A stretch of 64,000 nucleotides of DNA from Mycolicibacterium stellerae (lineage in GTDB: Bacteria > Actinomycetota > Actinomycetes > Mycobacteriales > Mycobacteriaceae). A model generated the notes under the pieces. It was given only the letters and a program-made list of their open reading frames with translations, was not told the DNA's origin and did no database searches. The stretch covers positions 186,001 to 250,000 of the forward strand of contig NZ_RARC01000002.1 in NCBI RefSeq assembly GCF_003719305.1. The letters are read 5' to 3'. Position 1 is the first letter of the stretch. Each line of letters begins with the position of its first letter. Both the position numbers and the translations under genes were made by a program. Positions 20,667 to 30,462 of the stretch are shown piece by piece.

Positions 20667-23600
20667 CTCACCACCACCAGTAGGTCGCCACCCTCGACCT
20701 GCGCGGTCTCCGATACGGCGATGCGGCTGACGGTCCCCGCCTTCGGGGCGGTGATGGCCGCCTCCATCTTCATTGCTTCGATGGTGGCGATGGTCTGTCC
20801 GGCTTCCACCTTGTCCCCGGACGCGACGGCAACGGTGACCACGCCCGCGAACGGCGCGGCGACATGGTCGGGGTTGCCGCGGTCGGCCTTCTCCGCGGCG
20901 GGCACATCGCTCGCGACGCTGGCATCGCGCACCACGACCGGTCGCAGTTGCCCGTTGAGGATGCACATCACCGTGCGCATGCCGCGTTCGTCGGGTTCGG
21001 AGATCGCCTCAAGCCCGATAAGCAGCTCGACGCCGCGCTCCAGCTTGACGCGGTGCTCGTCCCCGCGCCGCAGCCCGTAGAAGAACTGGTTGGCCGAAAG
21101 GCTCGAGGTGTCGCCGTACAGATCGCGGTGCGCGTCGAATTCCTTTGTGGGACCGGGAAACAGAAGGCGATTCAATTCTGCCTGACGCTCCGGGCCCGCC
21201 AGCGCGAGGCCCGCTTCATCGTCGGGTGTGAGCTCCTGCGTCGGCTTGGCAGGTGGCCGACCCGCCAGCGCCTTGGTGCGCAGGGGCTCCGGCCAGCCGC
21301 CCGGCGGGTCGCCCAACTCGCCGCGCAGGAACTCGATGACGGAGTCCGGGATGTCGAATCGCGCTGGGTCGGCGGCGAACTCGTCGGCGGTCACGCCGGC
21401 CCCGACCAATGACAATGCAAGGTCGCCGACCACCTTCGACGACGGCGTCACCTTCACCAACCGGCCGAGGATGCGGTCGGCGGCGGCGTAGTTCTCCTCG
21501 ATCTGCTCGAACCGGTCCCCCAGTCCGAGCGCGATGGCCTGCTGGCGCAGGTTGCTCAGTTGGCCGCCGGGGATCTCGTGGTGATACACCCGTCCAGTCG
21601 GTGCAGGCAACCCAGACTCGAAGGGCGCGTAGACCTTTCGCATCGCCTCCCAGTACGGCTCGAGCTCGCAGACCGCGGCCAGTGACAGCCCGGTGTCATA
21701 TTCGGTGTGCGCGGCGGCGGCCACGATCGAGGACAGCGCGGGCTGACTGGTGGTACCGGCCAGCGGCGCTGCGGCGCCGTCGACGGCACTGGCACCTGCC
21801 TGCCACGCCGAAAGATAGGTGGCCAGCTGACCGCCCGGAGTGTCATGGGTGTGTACGTGCACCGGTAGGTCGAACCGGCTGCGCAGCGCGCCGACCAACG
21901 CGGTGGCCGCCTGCGGACGCAGAAGCCCGGCCATGTCTTTGATCGCCAGCACATGCGCACCGGCATCGACGATCTGCTCGGCGAGCTTCAGGTAGTAGTC
22001 CAGCGTGTACAGGTTCTCGCCGGGATCCGACAGATCACCCGTGTAGCTCATCGCGACTTCGGCTATCGCCGTGCCTGTTTCGCGTACGGCGTCGATGGCG
22101 GGACGCATCGACTCGACGTTGTTCAGCGCGTCGAAGATGCGGTAGATGTCGATTCCGGTGGCCGTGGCTTCCTCGACGAACGCCTTGGTGACCAGCTCCG
22201 GGTACGGGGTGTAGCCGACGGTGTTACGTCCGCGCAGCAGCATCTGCAGGCAGATGTTGGGTACCGCCTCCCGCAGTGCGGCCAGCCGCTCCCACGGGTC
22301 TTCCTTCAAGAACCGAAGCGCCACATCGTAAGTCGCGCCGCCCCAGCATTCGATGGACAGCAGCTGCGGCGTCATCCTGGCGATGTAGGGCGCCACCATC
22401 AACAGCCCATTGGTGCGCACCCGCGTCGCCAGCAGCGACTGATGCGCGTCGCGGAACGTGGTGTCGGTGACGCCGACGGCCTTGGATTCGCGCATCCACC
22501 GTGCGAACCCCTCCGGGCCGGCCTCGGTCAGCTTTTGCTTGCTGCCCGGCGGCGGCGAGGTCGCCAGATCTATCTCGGGCAGCTTGTCGTGCGGATAGAC
22601 CGTGGAGGGACGCGGGCCGTGCGGCTGGTTCACCGTCACATCGGCGAGGTAGTTGAGGATCTTGGTGCCACGGTCGGCAGGCGTGCGCGCGGTCAGCAGA
22701 TAGGGCCGCTCATCGATGAACGATGTGGTGACCCGGCCTGCCCGGAAGTCGGGATCGTTGACCACCGCCATCAGGAAAGGGATGTTCGTCGAAACGCCCC
22801 TGATCCGGAACTCGGCCAGCGCGCGCCGGGCCCTGGCGATGGCCGCGGCGAAATCGCGTCCGCGACAGGTGAGTTTGACCAGCATCGAGTCGAAGTGCGC
22901 GCTGATCTCCGCGCCAAGGTTGGTGCCGCCGTCCAGCCGGATCCCCGCGCCGCCGGGACTGCGGTAGCCGGTGATGCGGCCGGTGTCGGGACGGAAGCCG
23001 TTGGCCGGGTCCTCGGTGGTGATCCGGCACTGCATCGCGGCGCCATGAACCGTCAACGTCTCCTGCGAAAGCCCCAGCGCCTCGAGCGTTTCGCCGTCGG
23101 CGATGCGCATCTGGCTGGCGACCAGGTCGACATCGGTGATCTCCTCGGTGACGGTGTGTTCCACCTGAATCCGCGGGTTCATCTCGATGAACACATGGTG
23201 GCCGCGCTCGTCGAGCAGGAACTCCACGGTGCCGGCATACGAGTAGTTGATCTGGCGCGAGAACGCCACGGCGTCGGCACAGATCTTTTCCCGCAGCTCC
23301 TCGGGCAGGTTCGGCGCGGGCGCCAGCTCGATGACCTTCTGGTGTCGGCGCTGCAGACTGCAGTCACGCTCGAACAGGTGCATCACGTTGCCGTGCCGGT
23401 CGGCCAGGATCTGGACCTCGATGTGACGCGGGTTGAGCACGGCCTGCTCGAGATAGACCATCGGGTCGCCGAAGGCCGATTCGGCCTCCCGGCTGGCGGC
23501 CTCGATCGCCTCCGGCAGGGCGGCGGGGTCGGTCACCCGGCGCATGCCGCGGCCGCCACCGCCGGACACCGCCTTCACGAACAGCGGAAACTCCATCTGC

Positions 23601-24046
23601 GCGGCGGCGCTGACCAGTTCATCCACTGAAGCCGACGGCGCAGACGACCTCAGCACCGGCAGCCCCGCGGCCCTGGCCGCGGCGATTGCGCGGGCCTTGT
23701 TTCCCGTCAGCTCCAGCACATCGGCGCCAGGCCCGACGAAGGTGATGCCCGCCTCGGCGCAGGCCGCGGCCAGATCGGGATTCTCCGAGAGGAACCCGTA
23801 TCCGGGGTAGACCGCGTCGCAGCCCGCCTGTTTGGCTACCCGGATGATCTCGGCGACCGACAGGTACGCGCGGACGGGGTGGCCGGTCTCGCCGATCTGG
23901 TAGGACTCGTCGGCCTTCAGTCGGTGCTGGGAGTTGCGATCCTCGTAGGGATACACCGCGACGGTGGTGATCCCCATTTCGTAGGCGGCGCGAAACGCCC
24001 GGATCGCAATCTCTCCGCGGTTGGCCACCAGGATTTTCGAGATCAC
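20663..24046 (-). CDS. pca: Pyruvate carboxylase
   Basis: This biotin enzyme makes oxaloacetate from pyruvate, bicarbonate and ATP (anaplerosis). The 1127-residue chain shows, in order, biotin carboxylase with an ATP-grasp fold (residues 1-450, SGGGGRGMR), the carboxyltransferase domain (about 530-810, beginning near TFRDAHQS), and a C-terminal biotinyl domain with EAMKMEA and biotin-accepting Lys1093. The start is GTG, preceded by TAGGGT and 6 nt, a leaderless arrangement. It is followed by rsmD with a 4-nt overlap. The order matches Rv2967c. Confidence 0.97.
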   Translation of the reverse strand: MISKILVANRGEIAIRAFRAAYEMGITTVAVYPYEDRNSQHRLKADESYQIGETGHPVRAYLSVAEIIRVAKQAGCDAVYPGYGFLSENPDLAAACAEAGITFVGPGADVLELTGNKARAIAAARAAGLPVLRSSAPSASVDELVSAAAQMEFPLFVKAVSGGGGRGMRRVTDPAALPEAIEAASREAESAFGDPMVYLEQAVLNPRHIEVQILADRHGNVMHLFERDCSLQRRHQKVIELAPAPNLPEELREKICADAVAFSRQINYSYAGTVEFLLDERGHHVFIEMNPRIQVEHTVTEEITDVDLVASQMRIADGETLEALGLSQETLTVHGAAMQCRITTEDPANGFRPDTGRITGYRSPGGAGIRLDGGTNLGAEISAHFDSMLVKLTCRGRDFAAAIARARRALAEFRIRGVSTNIPFLMAVVNDPDFRAGRVTTSFIDERPYLLTARTPADRGTKILNYLADVTVNQPHGPRPSTVYPHDKLPEIDLATSPPPGSKQKLTEAGPEGFARWMRESKAVGVTDTTFRDAHQSLLATRVRTNGLLMVAPYIARMTPQLLSIECWGGATYDVALRFLKEDPWERLAALREAVPNICLQMLLRGRNTVGYTPYPELVTKAFVEEATATGIDIYRIFDALNNVESMRPAIDAVRETGTAIAEVAMSYTGDLSDPGENLYTLDYYLKLAEQIVDAGAHVLAIKDMAGLLRPQAATALVGALRSRFDLPVHVHTHDTPGGQLATYLSAWQAGASAVDGAAAPLAGTTSQPALSSIVAAAAHTEYDTGLSLAAVCELEPYWEAMRKVYAPFESGLPAPTGRVYHHEIPGGQLSNLRQQAIALGLGDRFEQIEENYAAADRILGRLVKVTPSSKVVGDLALSLVGAGVTADEFAADPARFDIPDSVIEFLRGELGDPPGGWPEPLRTKALAGRPPAKPTQELTPDDEAGLALAGPERQAELNRLLFPGPTKEFDAHRDLYGDTSSLSANQFFYGLRRGDEHRVKLERGVELLIGLEAISEPDERGMRTVMCILNGQLRPVVVRDASVASDVPAAEKADRGNPDHVAAPFAGVVTVAVASGDKVEAGQTIATIEAMKMEAAITAPKAGTVSRIAVSETAQVEGGDLLVVVS

Positions 24047-24052
24047 CCGCGT

Positions 24053-24058
24053 ACCCTA
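24053..24058 (-). promoter_or_regulatory. -10 element of pca, leaderless type
   Basis: Minus-strand TAGGGT, 6 nt, then GTG; no Shine-Dalgarno sequence. Confidence 0.55.
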
Positions 24059-24080
24059 ACGCCGACTCACTGTGCGGCGG

Positions 24081-24707
24081 TTAGATCAGCGTCGACCAGT
24101 AGTTCCAGAACCGCACCAGGATCATCAGGATCACCGCGGTGAACCACAGCGTGACCAGCGACCAGCGCCACTGGTGGATGATCCGCGCCATCCCGCTCCC
24201 CAGTTGTGGCTGCAGTGCGATGGACGACACCACGACCAGAAGCGGAATGGTGACCGCCCAGACCACCATGCAGTACGGGCACAGCGCACCGATGCGGTAC
24301 AGGCTCTGGAAGATCAGCCAGTGGATGAAGCCGGCTCCAAACAGCGTGCCGACGGCCAGCCCGCCCCAGTACCAGCGCGGCAGCGCGACCTTGGCGACCG
24401 CAAGCACGCCGGTGACGACGACGACGGTGAAGGACACGATGCCGATGAGCGGGTTCGGGAAGCCGAACGCGGAGGCCTGCGGCGTGATCATCACCGAACC
24501 GCAGGACAGCACCGGGTTGATGCTGCACGACGGCACGTAGTCGGGGTTGATCAGAAGCTCGATCTTCTCGACGGTCAGCGTCAGTGCGGCGGCGAGTCCG
24601 GCAACGCCCGCGATCAGCACCCACACCGCACTCGCGGTGCGCACCTCGATGCCCTGCCGCGACTCGCTGGTCGCGGGGTCGGCCGGGCTGTCTGCGGTGA
24701 CGGTCAC
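24081..24707 (-). CDS. Vitamin K epoxide reductase (VKOR) family membrane protein
   Basis: Bacterial VKOR reoxidises a DsbA-like partner and passes electrons to menaquinone, driving disulfide formation in the envelope. The 208-residue protein has about five membrane helices, the active-site CPYC at 143-146 and the loop cysteines C61 and C69. It overlaps the start of its own reading frame with the end of the DsbA-like gene by 4 nt, so the redox pair is co-translated. The orthologue is Rv2968c, which is essential in M. tuberculosis. Confidence 0.93.
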   Translation of the reverse strand: MTVTADSPADPATSESRQGIEVRTASAVWVLIAGVAGLAAALTLTVEKIELLINPDYVPSCSINPVLSCGSVMITPQASAFGFPNPLIGIVSFTVVVVTGVLAVAKVALPRWYWGGLAVGTLFGAGFIHWLIFQSLYRIGALCPYCMVVWAVTIPLLVVVSSIALQPQLGSGMARIIHQWRWSLVTLWFTAVILMILVRFWNYWSTLI

Positions 24708-25486
24708 GGCGCCCCTGGCGGCGCGGTCGGGGTCGGGGCTTCCGGCTTGGACATCAGGCCGGGCACGTCACCGACGATCGCCTTGACCGCAGCGACCAGG
24801 TCGTCAGGTGTCGAGTTGCTGACGTCGAATTCCTGGCCATTGATCTTGACCGTCGGGGTGGATTGGATTCCCGAAGCGCTGGCCAGTCCCTCGACCATCG
24901 AGACGTACTTGCCCTTGTTGATGCAGTCCGGCACGGTGCCGCCGGCACCCGCCTGCCTGGCGACCTCGATAAGCCGGGCGTCGTCGGGGAAGCTCGTCCC
25001 GGTTTCTCCTGGCTGCTGTGCGTACAGCGCGGAGTGGAAGCGACGGAATGCGTCCTTCGATTCGTCGGCGACGCAGTAGGCGGCGCCGGCGGACCGCGAC
25101 GAGTAGTTCCCGGTGCTCGGCGAGTCGAGGATGGCGACCATGTAGTAGTCCGCTGCGATCGCTCCGCTGTCGACGAGCTGGCTGATCGTCGGCCCGAATT
25201 TCCGCTCGAATTCGCCGCAGTGCGGGCACAGGAAATCCTCGTAGAGCGACACCACGGCCTTGGGCTCTGTGGTGCCCTCCTTGGTGATGAGCTTGCTCGA
25301 CGACACCTGGATCGACTTTGTCTCGCCTGCGGCCGGTTTCTTATCGGCGCCCATCACTATGTAGAGCACCAGCCCGACGCCGAGCAACACCACGATCGCG
25401 GTCAAACCAACCTGAATGAACAGGTTGCGCCTGCGGTCGGCGGCGTTGAGGTCGTAGCGGGCGTTCTTCTTGGAATTCGTGGCCAC
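24704..25486 (-). CDS. DsbA-like membrane-anchored thiol oxidoreductase (Rv2969c)
   Basis: This is a thioredoxin-fold protein of 260 residues with one N-terminal membrane helix (about 24-45) and an extracytoplasmic domain with the active site CPHC at 87-90. A further Cys pair (in AAYCVAD and VPDCINK) matches the second disulfide of mycobacterial DsbA. The C-terminal tail is Pro-rich. It forms a two-gene unit with the VKOR protein. TACCCT lies 7 nt before the GTG start, suggesting a leaderless transcript. Confidence 0.93.
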   Translation of the reverse strand: MATNSKKNARYDLNAADRRRNLFIQVGLTAIVVLLGVGLVLYIVMGADKKPAAGETKSIQVSSSKLITKEGTTEPKAVVSLYEDFLCPHCGEFERKFGPTISQLVDSGAIAADYYMVAILDSPSTGNYSSRSAGAAYCVADESKDAFRRFHSALYAQQPGETGTSFPDDARLIEVARQAGAGGTVPDCINKGKYVSMVEGLASASGIQSTPTVKINGQEFDVSNSTPDDLVAAVKAIVGDVPGLMSKPEAPTPTAPPGAP

Positions 25487-25493
25487 GGGGTCA

Positions 25494-25499
25494 AGGGTA
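25494..25499 (-). promoter_or_regulatory. -10 element of the DsbA-like/VKOR unit
   Basis: Minus-strand TACCCT followed by 7 nt and GTG; no ribosome binding site. Confidence 0.5.
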
Positions 25500-25521
25500 C
25501 CGGCGAGGTTATCTGGGTTCG

Positions 25522-26646
25522 TCAGCTGCGGTTCAGATGCGCGCGCAGATCAGAAATGATCTCGTGGGTCGCCGCGGCGCTGCCTCCGCCGAGACAGAAG
25601 AAATTAGGGAACGAGTGAATCAGCGAACCGTATTCGCGGGCGTCAACCGAGTTACCCGCGGCGCGCAGTGCCTCCGCGTACTGGCGGCCCTCGTCGCGGA
25701 GTGGGTCGAAGCCTGCGGTGATGAGAAAGGCGGGTGGCAGGCCGGACAGATCGTCGGCGAGCAGCGGCGACAACCGGGGATCGGCTGGGTCGACACCGGA
25801 GCCCCCGATGTACTTGTCGTGAGCGAAGTCCATGTCCCAGCGGCGAAGGAAGAACCCGTCGGCGAACAGGCCCATCGATCTGGTCCGGCCCGTGAAATTG
25901 GTAATCGGATACAGCAGGAACTGCAGAACGGGCGGCGGAGCACCGTCGTCCCGCGCACACCGCGCCACCACCGTGGCGAGGTTGCCCCCTGCGCTGTCGC
26001 CGCCGACGGCGACCCTGGCCGGATCAGCGCCGAGTTCGGCGGCATGCTCACGCGCCCACAGGTACGCCGCATACGCATCGTCGAGGGCCGCGGGCGCCTT
26101 GTGCTCGGGCGCCAGCCGATAGCGAACGAACAGCACATGGACGCCTGCGTCCTGGCAGATGACCTCGCACAGGTTGCCGTGCGTTTCGTAGCCGCCTTCG
26201 ACGAAGCCACCGCCGTGGTAGTAGACGAGCAGCGGCGCCCCGTCATCGCCCGTCGAGCGGATGTGAATCGCCGGGATGTCACCGCCGGGTCCCGGCACGG
26301 AGACGTCGGTCACTGTGACATCGGTCTTTACCCGGGGAAATTGCGACGCCGTGAGATTCAGGCGGCTGCGGGCGGTTGCCACATCCTCGCTGAGGAACAG
26401 CCCTTCACGACCCGACAAGCGCGAAGTCGCCAGCATCAGTTGCAGCGTGGTGTCCAGGGTGTTGCCGTCGATGGTGATCGAACGCCCGCCCAGCAGCAGG
26501 CGCTTGATCCGGTCGGGTATCCGGGCGATGGTGTGCATCGTCGGCGCGCCGACGACCTTTTGCACCCTGTCCGCGAAGTCGGGCTTCAACGACGCGGATC
26601 CTGCGCTATCGGAAGTCACAGGATGCACTGGCAGACTCCCAGTCAT
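25522..26646 (-). CDS. lipN: Esterase/lipase of the hormone-sensitive lipase family (LipN-like)
   Basis: This is a carboxylesterase of 374 residues. The oxyanion motif HGGGF (144-148), the nucleophile elbow GDSAG with Ser218, a later Asp in AGFDPLRDEG and His in SLIHSF complete the triad. ATG 26646 is chosen because AAGGGAGA lies upstream; a longer frame to 26730 lacks support. The start codon shares CATG with the ATG of the divergent aldo-keto reductase. The orthologue is Rv2970c. Confidence 0.9.
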   Translation of the reverse strand: MTGSLPVHPVTSDSAGSASLKPDFADRVQKVVGAPTMHTIARIPDRIKRLLLGGRSITIDGNTLDTTLQLMLATSRLSGREGLFLSEDVATARSRLNLTASQFPRVKTDVTVTDVSVPGPGGDIPAIHIRSTGDDGAPLLVYYHGGGFVEGGYETHGNLCEVICQDAGVHVLFVRYRLAPEHKAPAALDDAYAAYLWAREHAAELGADPARVAVGGDSAGGNLATVVARCARDDGAPPPVLQFLLYPITNFTGRTRSMGLFADGFFLRRWDMDFAHDKYIGGSGVDPADPRLSPLLADDLSGLPPAFLITAGFDPLRDEGRQYAEALRAAGNSVDAREYGSLIHSFPNFFCLGGGSAAATHEIISDLRAHLNRS

Positions 26647-27466
26647 GGCTTCTCCCTTGATAAAGCTGAACGACGGTAACTCGATCCCGCAGGTCGGACT
26701 CGGCGTTTTCCAGACGCCACCCGATGACACGGTACGAGCCGTGGCGACCGCGCTTGACGCGGGCTATCGGCATGTCGACACCGCATCCATCTATGGGAAC
26801 GAGGCCGAGGTCGGCGAGGCGCTCGTTGAATCCGGAATTGCCCGCGACGACGTCTTCATCACGACGAAACTCTGGAATGCCGACCAGGGATACGACAGCA
26901 CATTGGCGGCGTTCGACGCCAGCCTGCAACGCCTCGGCATCGACCGTCTCGACCTGTACCTCATCCATTGGCCGACGCCCGCCAAGAACACGTTCGTCGA
27001 AACCTTCAAGGCGTTCGCCCACCTGCACGATCAGGGGCGGATCTCGTCGATCGGGGGGAGTAATTTCGAGCCGGAGCACCTGCGAATCCTGATCGACGCG
27101 ACCGGGATCGTTCCCGCCGTCAACCAGGTGGAGTTGAATCCGCGGTTGCAGCAGGAGGAGCTGCGCGAAGCGCATGCTCAACTCGGCATCGCCACCGAGG
27201 CGTGGGCTCCCCTGGGCCAGGGCGCACTATTGGACGACCCGACGGTGACCGCGGTTGCGGACGCGTATGGAAAAACGCCTGCACAGGTACTGATTAGGTG
27301 GCATATCCAGCTCGGCAATATAGTCATCCCGAAGTCGGTGACCCCCGAGCGGATTGTGAGCAATTTCGACGTGTTCGATTTCGAGCTGACCGAGCAGGAC
27401 ATGTCGTCCATCTCGTCGCTGGGCGATGGAACTCGGTTGGGTCCCGATCCACGGACTTTCAATTAA
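26645..27466 (+). CDS. Aldo-keto reductase (first of two)
   Basis: This is an NADPH-dependent carbonyl reductase of the AKR5 type, 273 residues, TIM barrel. The catalytic tetrad is D45, Y50, K75 and H108, and PKSVTPERI near the C-terminus is the NADPH 2'-phosphate signature. The assigned ATG shares two bases with the lipN start on the other strand and has only a weak ribosome binding site. It is followed after 24 nt by a second, related reductase, so the pair is a tandem duplication. M. tuberculosis has a single gene here (Rv2971). Confidence 0.9.
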   Translation: MASPLIKLNDGNSIPQVGLGVFQTPPDDTVRAVATALDAGYRHVDTASIYGNEAEVGEALVESGIARDDVFITTKLWNADQGYDSTLAAFDASLQRLGIDRLDLYLIHWPTPAKNTFVETFKAFAHLHDQGRISSIGGSNFEPEHLRILIDATGIVPAVNQVELNPRLQQEELREAHAQLGIATEAWAPLGQGALLDDPTVTAVADAYGKTPAQVLIRWHIQLGNIVIPKSVTPERIVSNFDVFDFELTEQDMSSISSLGDGTRLGPDPRTFN

Positions 27467-27490
27467 GCCAACCAAGCAGGGATAGGTGAC

Positions 27491-28330
27491 ATGACGTCGG
27501 CGGCTGCAATTCCTTCCGTCACTCTCAACGACGACCACACGATGCCGGTGATCGGTCTTGGGGTCGGTGAGCTCTCGGACGCCGAGACGGAGCTGGCAGT
27601 GTCGACGGCGCTGGAAGCGGGCTACCGGTTGATCGACACCGCGGCGGCGTACGGCAACGAGGCTGCCGTCGGACGCGCCATCGCGTCGTCGGGGGTGCCG
27701 CGCGAGGAGGTGTTCGTCACCACCAAGCTGGCCACCGAGGACCAGGGCTTCCAGTCGTCACAGAATGCCCTGGCGGCCAGCCTTGAACGCCTCGGTCTCG
27801 ACTACGTCGACCTATACCTGATCCATTGGCCCGCCGGCGAGCAAGGTAAATACATCGACAGCTGGGGCGGGCTGTTGGCCTGTCGGGGCGTGGGCCACGC
27901 CCGGTCGATCGGCGTCGCCAACTTTAACGAGGAACACCTGTCCAACGTCGTCGACCTGTCCTTTGTCGCCCCCGTCGTCAATCAGATCGAGCTGCACCCG
28001 CTGCTGAATCAGGCTGCGCTGCGGGCCGTCAACGCGAGCCGTGACGTCGTCACGGAGGCATACGGCCCCCTTGGGGTCGGCCGGCTTCTCGATAACCCGA
28101 CGATCGTCTCGGTCGCTGAGGCGCACGGCAAGACGCCCGCGCAGGTGCTGATCCGGTGGAGCATCCAGCTCGGCAACGTGGTCATCGCGCGGTCGTCGGA
28201 GCCGGAGCGGATCAAGTCGAACCTCGAGGTGTTCGACTTCGAGCTGATCGACGACGAGATGGCCACCCTCAACGGGCTCGACGACGGGACGCGGTTCCGA
28301 CCGGATCCCGAAACCTACACCGGCACTTAG
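27491..28330 (+). CDS. Aldo-keto reductase (second of two, Rv2971-like)
   Basis: This is a 279-residue AKR with tetrad D49, Y54, K79 and H112. It differs from its neighbour in having ARSSEPERI rather than PKSVTPERI at the coenzyme site, that is, without the Lys that usually contacts the phosphate, so NADPH preference may differ. Overall it is the closer match in style to Rv2971. AKRs of this group reduce dicarbonyls such as methylglyoxal. It is co-oriented with the first copy. Confidence 0.9.
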   Translation: MTSAAAIPSVTLNDDHTMPVIGLGVGELSDAETELAVSTALEAGYRLIDTAAAYGNEAAVGRAIASSGVPREEVFVTTKLATEDQGFQSSQNALAASLERLGLDYVDLYLIHWPAGEQGKYIDSWGGLLACRGVGHARSIGVANFNEEHLSNVVDLSFVAPVVNQIELHPLLNQAALRAVNASRDVVTEAYGPLGVGRLLDNPTIVSVAEAHGKTPAQVLIRWSIQLGNVVIARSSEPERIKSNLEVFDFELIDDEMATLNGLDDGTRFRPDPETYTGT

Positions 28331-28437
28331 GAACCGGCGCTTACGTCATATTTGTCGGCTGCGAGATCGTCACCTAGCACCACAAGTAGCGACGTGCCGA
28401 ACGCCGGATAGAGCACCCCCACGGCGATAGTCAAGCC

Positions 28438-29160
28438 TCACGAGCCGTAGGTGTTCGCCGGGGCCGGGATGGGGATGACGCTGGACACCTCGACGGTGGG
28501 GATGGACGACGTGCCCGAATAGTGTTGTCCCGCTGGGACGATGCCCTGGACTCGCACCCAGGTGTTGTCGGGCAGACCAGCTGCGACCGATACTGCGGAT
28601 CCTGACAAGTGGAGCCGCGCGAGCTGCGCATCGGCGGCACAGCACACGATAACGATCTTGGCCAGATCGACCCGATCGGCTTCTTTCATCGTGAAGCCGG
28701 TGATGGTGATCAACCGGCCATCGATGCCGCCGGCTGGTCCGACGGCAATGCGCATCAAGACTTCTGGCAACGGGATCGCCGGTGCCCCCCCGGGCGGCAG
28801 GGCGGCAAAGGGCTTCCGGGTGTTGTCGGACAATGGCGCGGCCGATCCGCTCAGGGCTCGGGGATTCAGCGCTGGCGGCGCCACGAAGACCAGGACGACG
28901 ATGGGGACGACCATCAACCAGGTAATGCCGCGGCCGTGCTGGTGCTGGTGCTGGTGCTGGTGAGACTCCGCAGCAGGATCGAACTGCCTTATGTCGCGAA
29001 TCATCGCGCTGACGCCAAGAATGATGAGCACCGCCGCCGACGCGAACAGCCACGGCAGCAACGCCGGTCTCACGTATCGGGTGTAGACGCCGGTGATCGC
29101 GATCATCAACACGCTGACCCCGAGCAGGAACAGTAGGACATTCTCGGTGCCGCGTCTCAT
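28438..29160 (-). CDS. TIGR03943-like membrane protein with His-rich linker
   Basis: The 240-residue protein has two N-terminal membrane helices (about 8-24 and 35-55), a linker with alternating His-Gln (residues 67-75), a third helix (about 80-96) and a C-terminal extracytoplasmic domain containing CCAADA at 173-178. This build matches the TIGR03943/DUF1980 (YcgQ-like) family, which is always paired with the permease encoded just upstream. The start overlaps the permease stop by 1 nt (ATGA). The His run and Cys pair suggest metal binding; this is inference, and no substrate is established. Confidence 0.75.
   Translation of the reverse strand: MRRGTENVLLFLLGVSVLMIAITGVYTRYVRPALLPWLFASAAVLIILGVSAMIRDIRQFDPAAESHQHQHQHQHGRGITWLMVVPIVVLVFVAPPALNPRALSGSAAPLSDNTRKPFAALPPGGAPAIPLPEVLMRIAVGPAGGIDGRLITITGFTMKEADRVDLAKIVIVCCAADAQLARLHLSGSAVSVAAGLPDNTWVRVQGIVPAGQHYSGTSSIPTVEVSSVIPIPAPANTYGS
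28936..28962. repeat. Hexanucleotide microsatellite (GTGCTG)4 + GTG
   Basis: Four and a half GTGCTG units encode the His-Gln run of the membrane protein on the minus strand. In-frame gain or loss of units would change the number of His residues. Confidence 0.9.
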
Positions 29161-30149
29161 CAGCGACCACCCAGAACGAGCAGGCCGATGACGGTGGCCG
29201 ACGTCGCGGCGACAACCATGGTGAGCGGGGCGAACCGCAGCGCGAACGCACGCCCGAACAGACCTGTCTGCATTGCCACCAACTTGACGTCGACGGCAGG
29301 CCCGACCACCAGAAACACCAGTCGTGGCACCAGCGGGACCATGGTCAGGCTCGCCGCGACGAACGCGTCAGCCTCTGAGCACAACGCCAGGACGAACGCC
29401 AGCAGCGCCATCACAAGGACGCCAACGATCAGATGGCCGGCGACGTGTTCAAACACCCACGGCGGCACCGCGACCCGCATCGCCGCCGCTGCCGCCGCTC
29501 CGATCACCAAATAGGACGCCGCCTGAACAAAATCATGGCGCGCCGCCTCGCTGAATACCGTCCACCGGGACGCGGTTTCGTCGTCAGACCGTGGGACGGG
29601 CTGGGTGATCCAGGCGGGGCGACCCCATCGTGACCACGCAGCCCCCATGATCACCGCGGTCGCCAGGGAGGCCGCACAGCGAGCGACGACCATTCGCGGC
29701 TCACCCGGAAACGCAACCGCTGTCGCGACAAGCACGACCGGGTTGATCGCGGGCGCGCTGAGCATGAACGCCAGTGACGCCGCACCGACCGCCCCCCCGT
29801 CGCCGAAGAGCCGTCGCGCCATCGGAACCGAGCCACACTCGCAGCCGGGCAACGCCGCCCCCGCAATCCCGCCGACCAGCACAGCGGCGCCGTGTCGTTG
29901 CGGCAGCCAGCGGGCCAGCCGCTCCGGCGGCAGGTAGGCCGCGATCAGACCACTGACCAGCACACCGAGTACGAGAAACGGCAGGGCTTGGACGAACACA
30001 CCGCAGAAGACGGTGCCCGCGGTGGCCAGTGTGACGTTGCCAGCAAGACCTTCGCGCAGCCACACCCCGAGCACCGCACAGAGCAACAGGCCGACAAGCA
30101 ACGCTTCGGTGGACGTGGGCACCCGGCGTCGGTGCGGGCTGACCGTCAC
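29160..30149 (-). CDS. Permease of the ArsP_1/DUF318 (UPF0718) type
   Basis: This is a 329-residue integral membrane protein with about eight helices. The conserved motif PGCECGSVP (C103, C105) and a second conserved segment LCSEADAF mark this permease family, whose members include the organoarsenical exporter ArsP and YcgR. GTG 30149 is chosen (VTVSPHRRR) because a weak AGGATG lies upstream; a longer frame to 30236 adds a Cys-containing tail without membrane features. It is translationally coupled to the TIGR03943-like partner. The cargo is unknown. The pair is absent from the corresponding place in M. tuberculosis. Confidence 0.78.
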   Translation of the reverse strand: MTVSPHRRRVPTSTEALLVGLLLCAVLGVWLREGLAGNVTLATAGTVFCGVFVQALPFLVLGVLVSGLIAAYLPPERLARWLPQRHGAAVLVGGIAGAALPGCECGSVPMARRLFGDGGAVGAASLAFMLSAPAINPVVLVATAVAFPGEPRMVVARCAASLATAVIMGAAWSRWGRPAWITQPVPRSDDETASRWTVFSEAARHDFVQAASYLVIGAAAAAAMRVAVPPWVFEHVAGHLIVGVLVMALLAFVLALCSEADAFVAASLTMVPLVPRLVFLVVGPAVDVKLVAMQTGLFGRAFALRFAPLTMVVAATSATVIGLLVLGGR

Positions 30150-30289
30150 CGTGTCATCCTGCCAGGCATCCGACGACCCGCTGTCTGGTCCTTGCTGCGT
30201 GACGACGCGGCAGGCACAGCCATGCTTTGGCGCCACGGTACAGACAGAGGCCGTGCGCGAGTGCGGCGACGGGCACGGGCGTCAGTTCG

Positions 30290-30436
30290 CTAGCCATTGC
30301 TTCGGCGAGTCAGCAGCACTGACCCGGCGACCCCGAGGACGTCACGCATTGCGGTCGCGGGGTCTGCGTGGCGATTGCCGCCGACGCGCGCGTAGAGAGT
30401 TCGCAGTGTCGCGGTTTCGTAGATGTCAGCGTTCAC
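30290..30436 (-). CDS. Possible small ORF (48 aa), unknown
   Basis: This lies in the 313-bp gap between the permease and the FAD enzyme. A GTG at 30436 with GAGG close upstream opens a frame of 48 residues (VNADIYETATLRTLYARVGG at the N-terminus), ending at a TAG. The frame extends further upstream without a stop, so it could be a gene remnant. No family is recognised. No AT-rich metal-regulator box is seen in the gap. Confidence 0.3.
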   Translation of the reverse strand: MNADIYETATLRTLYARVGGNRHADPATAMRDVLGVAGSVLLTRRSNG

Positions 30437-30462
30437 AGCCTCAACCGCCGCCGACGAACCCG

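Noticed and set aside
30181..30236. N-terminal extension of the permease with Cys residues (start at 30236)
   Set aside because: It has no ribosome binding site and no membrane features. The GTG at 30149 gives the usual permease N-terminus.
30150..30462. Possible Zur or other metal-regulator box before the permease pair
   Set aside because: The gap is GC-rich, and no AT-rich palindrome of the Zur or IdeR type is present.
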